From: UBA6019 sp035535055
GTDB lineage: Bacteria > Chloroflexota > Dormibacteria > Dormibacterales > Dormibacteraceae
NCBI GenBank assembly: GCA_035535055.1
Contig: DATLQT010000044.1
Span: 1 to 64,000, forward strand
Direction of reading: 5' to 3'
DNA length: 64,000 bases
Within the stretch, counting starts at the first letter, position 1; every line of letters begins with the position of its first letter. Below are positions 61,043 through 64,000 of this stretch, one piece after another. The notes beneath the pieces were generated by a model. It saw only the letters and a program-made list of their open reading frames with translations. It ran no database searches and was not told the origin of the DNA. Made by a program: the position numbers and the translations under genes.

Positions 61043-62019
61043 GCGTCAGCGTCCGCACCGCCAGCTTCCGGGACCTGGCTCGCATCGAGGAGATCCAGCA
61101 CGAGGGCGGTGGGGAGCTCTCCGAGACCGCCAGCCGGGGCCCGATCAGGCTCTGGTCGCTGGTCAGCCAGACCCTCTCCGCCATCCTGCCTGCGCTCTAC
61201 AGCGAGACCCTCCTCTACGTCGCCGAGGAGGACGGCACCGTGATCGGCTTCGTCCAGGCCTCCAACCGGCCGGCGGCGATCGGCCTGGTCGGCGCCACCA
61301 CGCTCCAGGTGTTGAACCTCTGCATCGATCCCGGCAGGGACGAGGAGGAGGCGGGCAGGCTGCTGATCGAGCACCTCACCGACCAGGCGCTGGAGCGCGG
61401 CATCCTGCGCCTCTTCGTCCGACTGCCGCTGGAGGACCCGCTGACGAGCGTCTTCCGCCGCCAGGGCTTTCGTCAGTACGCGGTCGAGAACGTGCTCTAC
61501 ACGGAGAAGCCGGGTGGCGGGCCGGGCGACGAGCTGGCCGGCCTGCGGGCAGAGCGCGGCCGCGACCACGCGCTCGTCTACCAGCTCTACCGCAAGCTGA
61601 CGCCGTCGGGCATCGCGACCATCGAGGCGCCGACCTACAAGGAGTGGCGCTCGCTCCAGGGCGAGTGGTTCGGCCATCACCCGATCCGCGGTGAATCGGA
61701 CGATCAGTTCGTTGTCGACCGGGTCGAGATCGTGGGCTGGCTGCGGGTCCAGCGGAGCTCGAGCACCCGCCCGCACACCCTCTCCTTCATGGCGCTGCCC
61801 GAGGACCACCTGCCGGCCGAGCTGGCCGACCACGCGCTGGGCCTGCTCGGGCCGCGTCCGGGAGCGGTCTGGTCCAGCCTCCGTCACTATGATTCGCACA
61901 TGATCGAGGCTCTTCGAGCCCGTGGTTTCGAGACCCTCGTGAACCAGTCGCTGATGGTGAAGGAGCTGGCCCTGCGCGTCCCCGCCCGGGAGAAAGGAAT
62001 GGTCCCCTCGTTCGGTTGA
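61039..62019 (+). CDS. GNAT family acetyltransferase-like protein
   Basis: 326 residues. The N-terminal half has the GNAT pattern: VRTASFRDLARIEEIQ, VIGFVQAS, then LNLCIDPGRDEEEAGRLLIEHLTDQALERGI with the acetyl-CoA loop in altered form, and VFRRQGFRQYAVENVLY. The C-terminal half is a second, degenerate domain ending in RARGFETLVNQSLMVKELAL, which may also be GNAT-like. Substrate unknown. Joined by GTGA to pdxT and TTGA to the ATPase. Confidence 0.75.
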   Translation: MSVSVRTASFRDLARIEEIQHEGGGELSETASRGPIRLWSLVSQTLSAILPALYSETLLYVAEEDGTVIGFVQASNRPAAIGLVGATTLQVLNLCIDPGRDEEEAGRLLIEHLTDQALERGILRLFVRLPLEDPLTSVFRRQGFRQYAVENVLYTEKPGGGPGDELAGLRAERGRDHALVYQLYRKLTPSGIATIEAPTYKEWRSLQGEWFGHHPIRGESDDQFVVDRVEIVGWLRVQRSSSTRPHTLSFMALPEDHLPAELADHALGLLGPRPGAVWSSLRHYDSHMIEALRARGFETLVNQSLMVKELALRVPAREKGMVPSFG

Positions 62020-63587
62020 TACCCGAATCGCTCAACGTTCCCACCGAGGCGGCCTGGGACCCCGAGATCGAGCTCCTCGCCCAGACCCTGCCCGGGCACC
62101 TCTACGACGCCCTCCACGAGCGGATCGACCCCAATGAGCTCTTGGAGATAGTGCTCGACCTCGGCCGCGAGCCGGAGGCGCGGGTGCCCGGTCGCGAGGT
62201 CCTGCTCGGCGACCGGCCGGTGACCGCCGCCGACCTCGACTACGTCGCCAACCGCGTGGGGCAGTTCGGCGACGACAACCGCGCCGGCATCGAGCGCACG
62301 CTCCACCGCGTCTCGGCGATCCGCAACCGCGCCGGCCGGATCGTTGGGCTCACCTGCCGGGTCGGCCGCGCCGTGGGCGGGACCGCCGAGATCATCCGCG
62401 ACATCGCGCTGACCGGGACGTCGATCCTCCTCCTCGGCCGGCCCGGCATCGGCAAGACGACCATCCTCCGCGAGTGCGCCCGGATGCTCGCCGACGAGCA
62501 GCGCAAGCGCGTCGTGATCGTGGACACCTCGAACGAGATCGGCGGTGACGGCGACATCCCCCACCCTGGCATCGGCCGGGCGCGCCGGATGCAGGTGACG
62601 ACGCCGCTGCTCCAGCACGCGGTGATGATCGAGGCGGTCGAGAACCACATGCCGGAGGTGATCGTCATCGACGAGATCGGCACCCAGCTGGAGGCCGAGG
62701 CGGCTCGGACCATCGCCGAGCGCGGCGTCCAGCTGATCGCCACCGCCCACGGCCAGACCCTCGAGAACCTGCTTAACAACCCCACGCTCAACGACCTTTT
62801 GGGCGGCATCCAGAGCGTCACCCTCTCCGACGAGGAGGCCCGCCGCCGGGGCACCCAGAAGTCGGTGCTCGAGCGCAAGGCTCCGCCCACCTTCGACACG
62901 CTGGTCGAGATCCAGGACCGGGAGCGGGTGGCGATCCACATGCCGCTGTCGGAGGTGGTCGACTCCGCCCTGCGGGGCGACCTGCCGGCGCCGCGCATCC
63001 GGCTCCGGACGCGAGACGGGCGGGTGCTCAGCAACGTCGACGAGGACCACCGCGACGCTCGCGACGCTCCCTCCGTGCCGTCTCCGCGCGGCAACGCCGC
63101 GACGCACGCGGGCCCACTCAAGAAGCCGAGGGGGGTGTTCGCCTATGGCGTCAGCCGCAGCTACATCGAACACGCGGCGCGGGACCTCGACCTGCCCCTG
63201 CGGATCCTCGGCAACCCGGAGGGTGCCGACCTCGTCCTGACCCTGAAGAACCACTACCGCAAGCGGCCCGACAGCATCCGCCAGGCGGAGACCTCGGGCA
63301 TCCCGATCGTGTCGCTGCGGAGCAACACCGTCACCCAGGTGAAGGAGGCGCTGGCGACTCTCTATGCGGGCGAGCTGGGGGGCGATCCCACCTCGAAGGC
63401 GCTCGACGAGGCGAGGGAGGCGATCAACCGCGTGAAGTCGACGCTCCGGCCGCTCGAGATCTCACCCCAGAACGCCTACGTCCGCCGGCTTCAGCACCAG
63501 CTGGCCGACGAGCAGGGGGTGGAGGCGAAGAGCACCGGCAAAGAGCCCCAGCGCCGCCTGCGAATATTCCCCGCCGGCTCTGAATAA
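62016..63587 (+). CDS. AAA ATPase with C-terminal R3H domain (Ycf45/SpoIIIAA-like)
   Basis: 523 residues, TTG start. N-terminal domain about 1-120, then a Walker A LGRPGIGKTTILRE near 140 and a Walker B EVIVIDEIGTQLEAEA with IATAHGQTLENL sensor region. A further alpha/beta domain (VFAYGVSRSYIEHAA) precedes an R3H nucleic-acid-binding end (YVRRLQHQLADEQGVEAKSTG, RRLRIFP). The family is widespread in Cyanobacteria, Chloroflexi and Gram-positives, with unknown function on single-stranded nucleic acid. tmk begins inside its 3' end. Confidence 0.88.
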   Translation: MIPESLNVPTEAAWDPEIELLAQTLPGHLYDALHERIDPNELLEIVLDLGREPEARVPGREVLLGDRPVTAADLDYVANRVGQFGDDNRAGIERTLHRVSAIRNRAGRIVGLTCRVGRAVGGTAEIIRDIALTGTSILLLGRPGIGKTTILRECARMLADEQRKRVVIVDTSNEIGGDGDIPHPGIGRARRMQVTTPLLQHAVMIEAVENHMPEVIVIDEIGTQLEAEAARTIAERGVQLIATAHGQTLENLLNNPTLNDLLGGIQSVTLSDEEARRRGTQKSVLERKAPPTFDTLVEIQDRERVAIHMPLSEVVDSALRGDLPAPRIRLRTRDGRVLSNVDEDHRDARDAPSVPSPRGNAATHAGPLKKPRGVFAYGVSRSYIEHAARDLDLPLRILGNPEGADLVLTLKNHYRKRPDSIRQAETSGIPIVSLRSNTVTQVKEALATLYAGELGGDPTSKALDEAREAINRVKSTLRPLEISPQNAYVRRLQHQLADEQGVEAKSTGKEPQRRLRIFPAGSE

Positions 63588-64000
63588 GCCTCTGGGCGAG
63601 CGCGCCCTGTTCATCACCTTCGAGGGCCCGGACGGTGCGGGCAAGTCGACGCAGGTCGAGCTGCTGGCGGCCGCGTTCCGCGACCGCGAACCCCTGGTCG
63701 TCCGGGAGCCGGGAGGCACCCCGCTCGGCGAGCGCATCCGCGAGCTGCTCCTCCACGGCGAGCCGATGAGCGGGCCGGCCGAGATGTACCTCTTCATGGC
63801 CGCGCGCGCCGAGCTGCTGGAGACCCGCATCAAGCCCGCGCTGGCGGCCGGGCGGGTCGTCATCGACGACCGCTACCACGACTCGACGGTCGCCTACCAG
63901 GGCGGAGGCCGCGGCGTCGAGGTGGCCTGGCCGCCGCTGTTTCCCAAGCCGGACCTGACGATCCTCCTGGCCCTGCCTGCGCAAGCCGGCATCGGCCGCC
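63580..64000 (+). CDS. tmk: Thymidylate kinase, cut by window end, CTG start
   Basis: About 140 residues are visible. The frame has LFITFEGPDGAGKSTQVELL (P-loop), VVREPGGTPLGERIRELLL, the DRY motif in VIDDRYHDSTVAYQGGGRG. The protein phosphorylates dTMP. No ATG, GTG or TTG is in frame for at least 33 codons upstream, and the first one downstream (ATG in GEPMSG) is beyond the P-loop. So the start must be a codon such as CTG 63580 (MNKPLGERALF) or CTG 63592. The first overlaps the ATPase stop by 8 nt. Confidence 0.9.
   Translation, partial: MNKPLGERALFITFEGPDGAGKSTQVELLAAAFRDREPLVVREPGGTPLGERIRELLLHGEPMSGPAEMYLFMAARAELLETRIKPALAAGRVVIDDRYHDSTVAYQGGGRGVEVAWPPLFPKPDLTILLALPAQAGIGR

Overview
The window is about 64 kb of very GC-rich, gene-dense bacterial chromosome. 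I see no rRNA, tRNA, CRISPR array, phage gene or insertion sequence. Gene content suggests a soil-type Gram-positive-like lineage related to Actinomycetota, Chloroflexota or Dormibacterota. Pointers are a DUF881 gene pair, an actinobacterial-type CitE-like lyase and MaoC hydratase, a Bacillus-type PurS/PurQ/small-PurL set, a PriA-like HisA, a PyrR site that hides a Shine-Dalgarno sequence, and many probable leaderless mRNAs. The phylum is an inference; no marker here decides it.

Layout. 1-9.7 kb: short transcription units (UbiB kinase, FmdB zinc ribbon, PLP ammonia-lyase, threonine aldolase, amidohydrolase, phasin/histone-like protein with PhaR, two DUF881 proteins, glutamate dehydrogenase). 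9.8-19.4 kb: acyltransferase, DUF4332 protein, then guaA-purD-purE joined by stop/start overlaps to a biotin-dependent carboxylase pair (pycB-, pycA-like) with a dehydrogenase between them and a Nudix hydrolase. 19.4-23.6 kb: leftward operon of ECF sigma factor, large membrane-anchored propeller/Ig protein and FecR-type protein. 23.8-33.7 kb: purB-C-S-Q-L-F-M-N-H. With guaA, purD and purE this covers nearly all of IMP synthesis; purK and purA are not in view. 33.7-38.5 kb: two acyl-CoA ligases, tryptophan 2,3-dioxygenase, enoyl-CoA hydratase and a small Cys-rich protein. 38.6-46.6 kb: pyrB-pyrR-carAB (one fused gene)-pyrK-pyrD plus an N-formylglutamate-amidohydrolase-like gene; no pyrC, pyrE or pyrF. 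46.7-52.8 kb: small coiled-coil protein, MFS transporter, SRPBCC protein, a three-gene ethylmalonyl-CoA pathway module (lyase, methylsuccinyl-CoA dehydrogenase, mesaconyl-CoA hydratase), an SDR and a frameshifted GNAT gene. 52.8-59.5 kb: hisA, yajQ and a membrane protein leftward; ilvE, glycerate kinase, sigma factor with fused zinc finger and SHOCT protein rightward; an oligopeptide-type lipoprotein leftward. 59.5-64 kb: pdxS-pdxT-GNAT-R3H ATPase-tmk (cut by the window end).

Regulation visible in the sequence. Many first genes of transcription units start 6-10 nt after a TANNNT-like -10 hexamer, most often exactly 7 nt, so their mRNAs are probably leaderless. Several divergent pairs use overlapping, partly palindromic -10 cores. 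Within operons, genes are joined mostly by 4-nt NTGA stop/start overlaps. The pyr operon is a clear exception to the leaderless pattern: its leader carries a PyrR loop (CNGNGA hexaloop) whose lower stem covers the pyrB Shine-Dalgarno. At least one gene (tmk), and probably two more, has no ATG, GTG or TTG available and seems to start with CTG.
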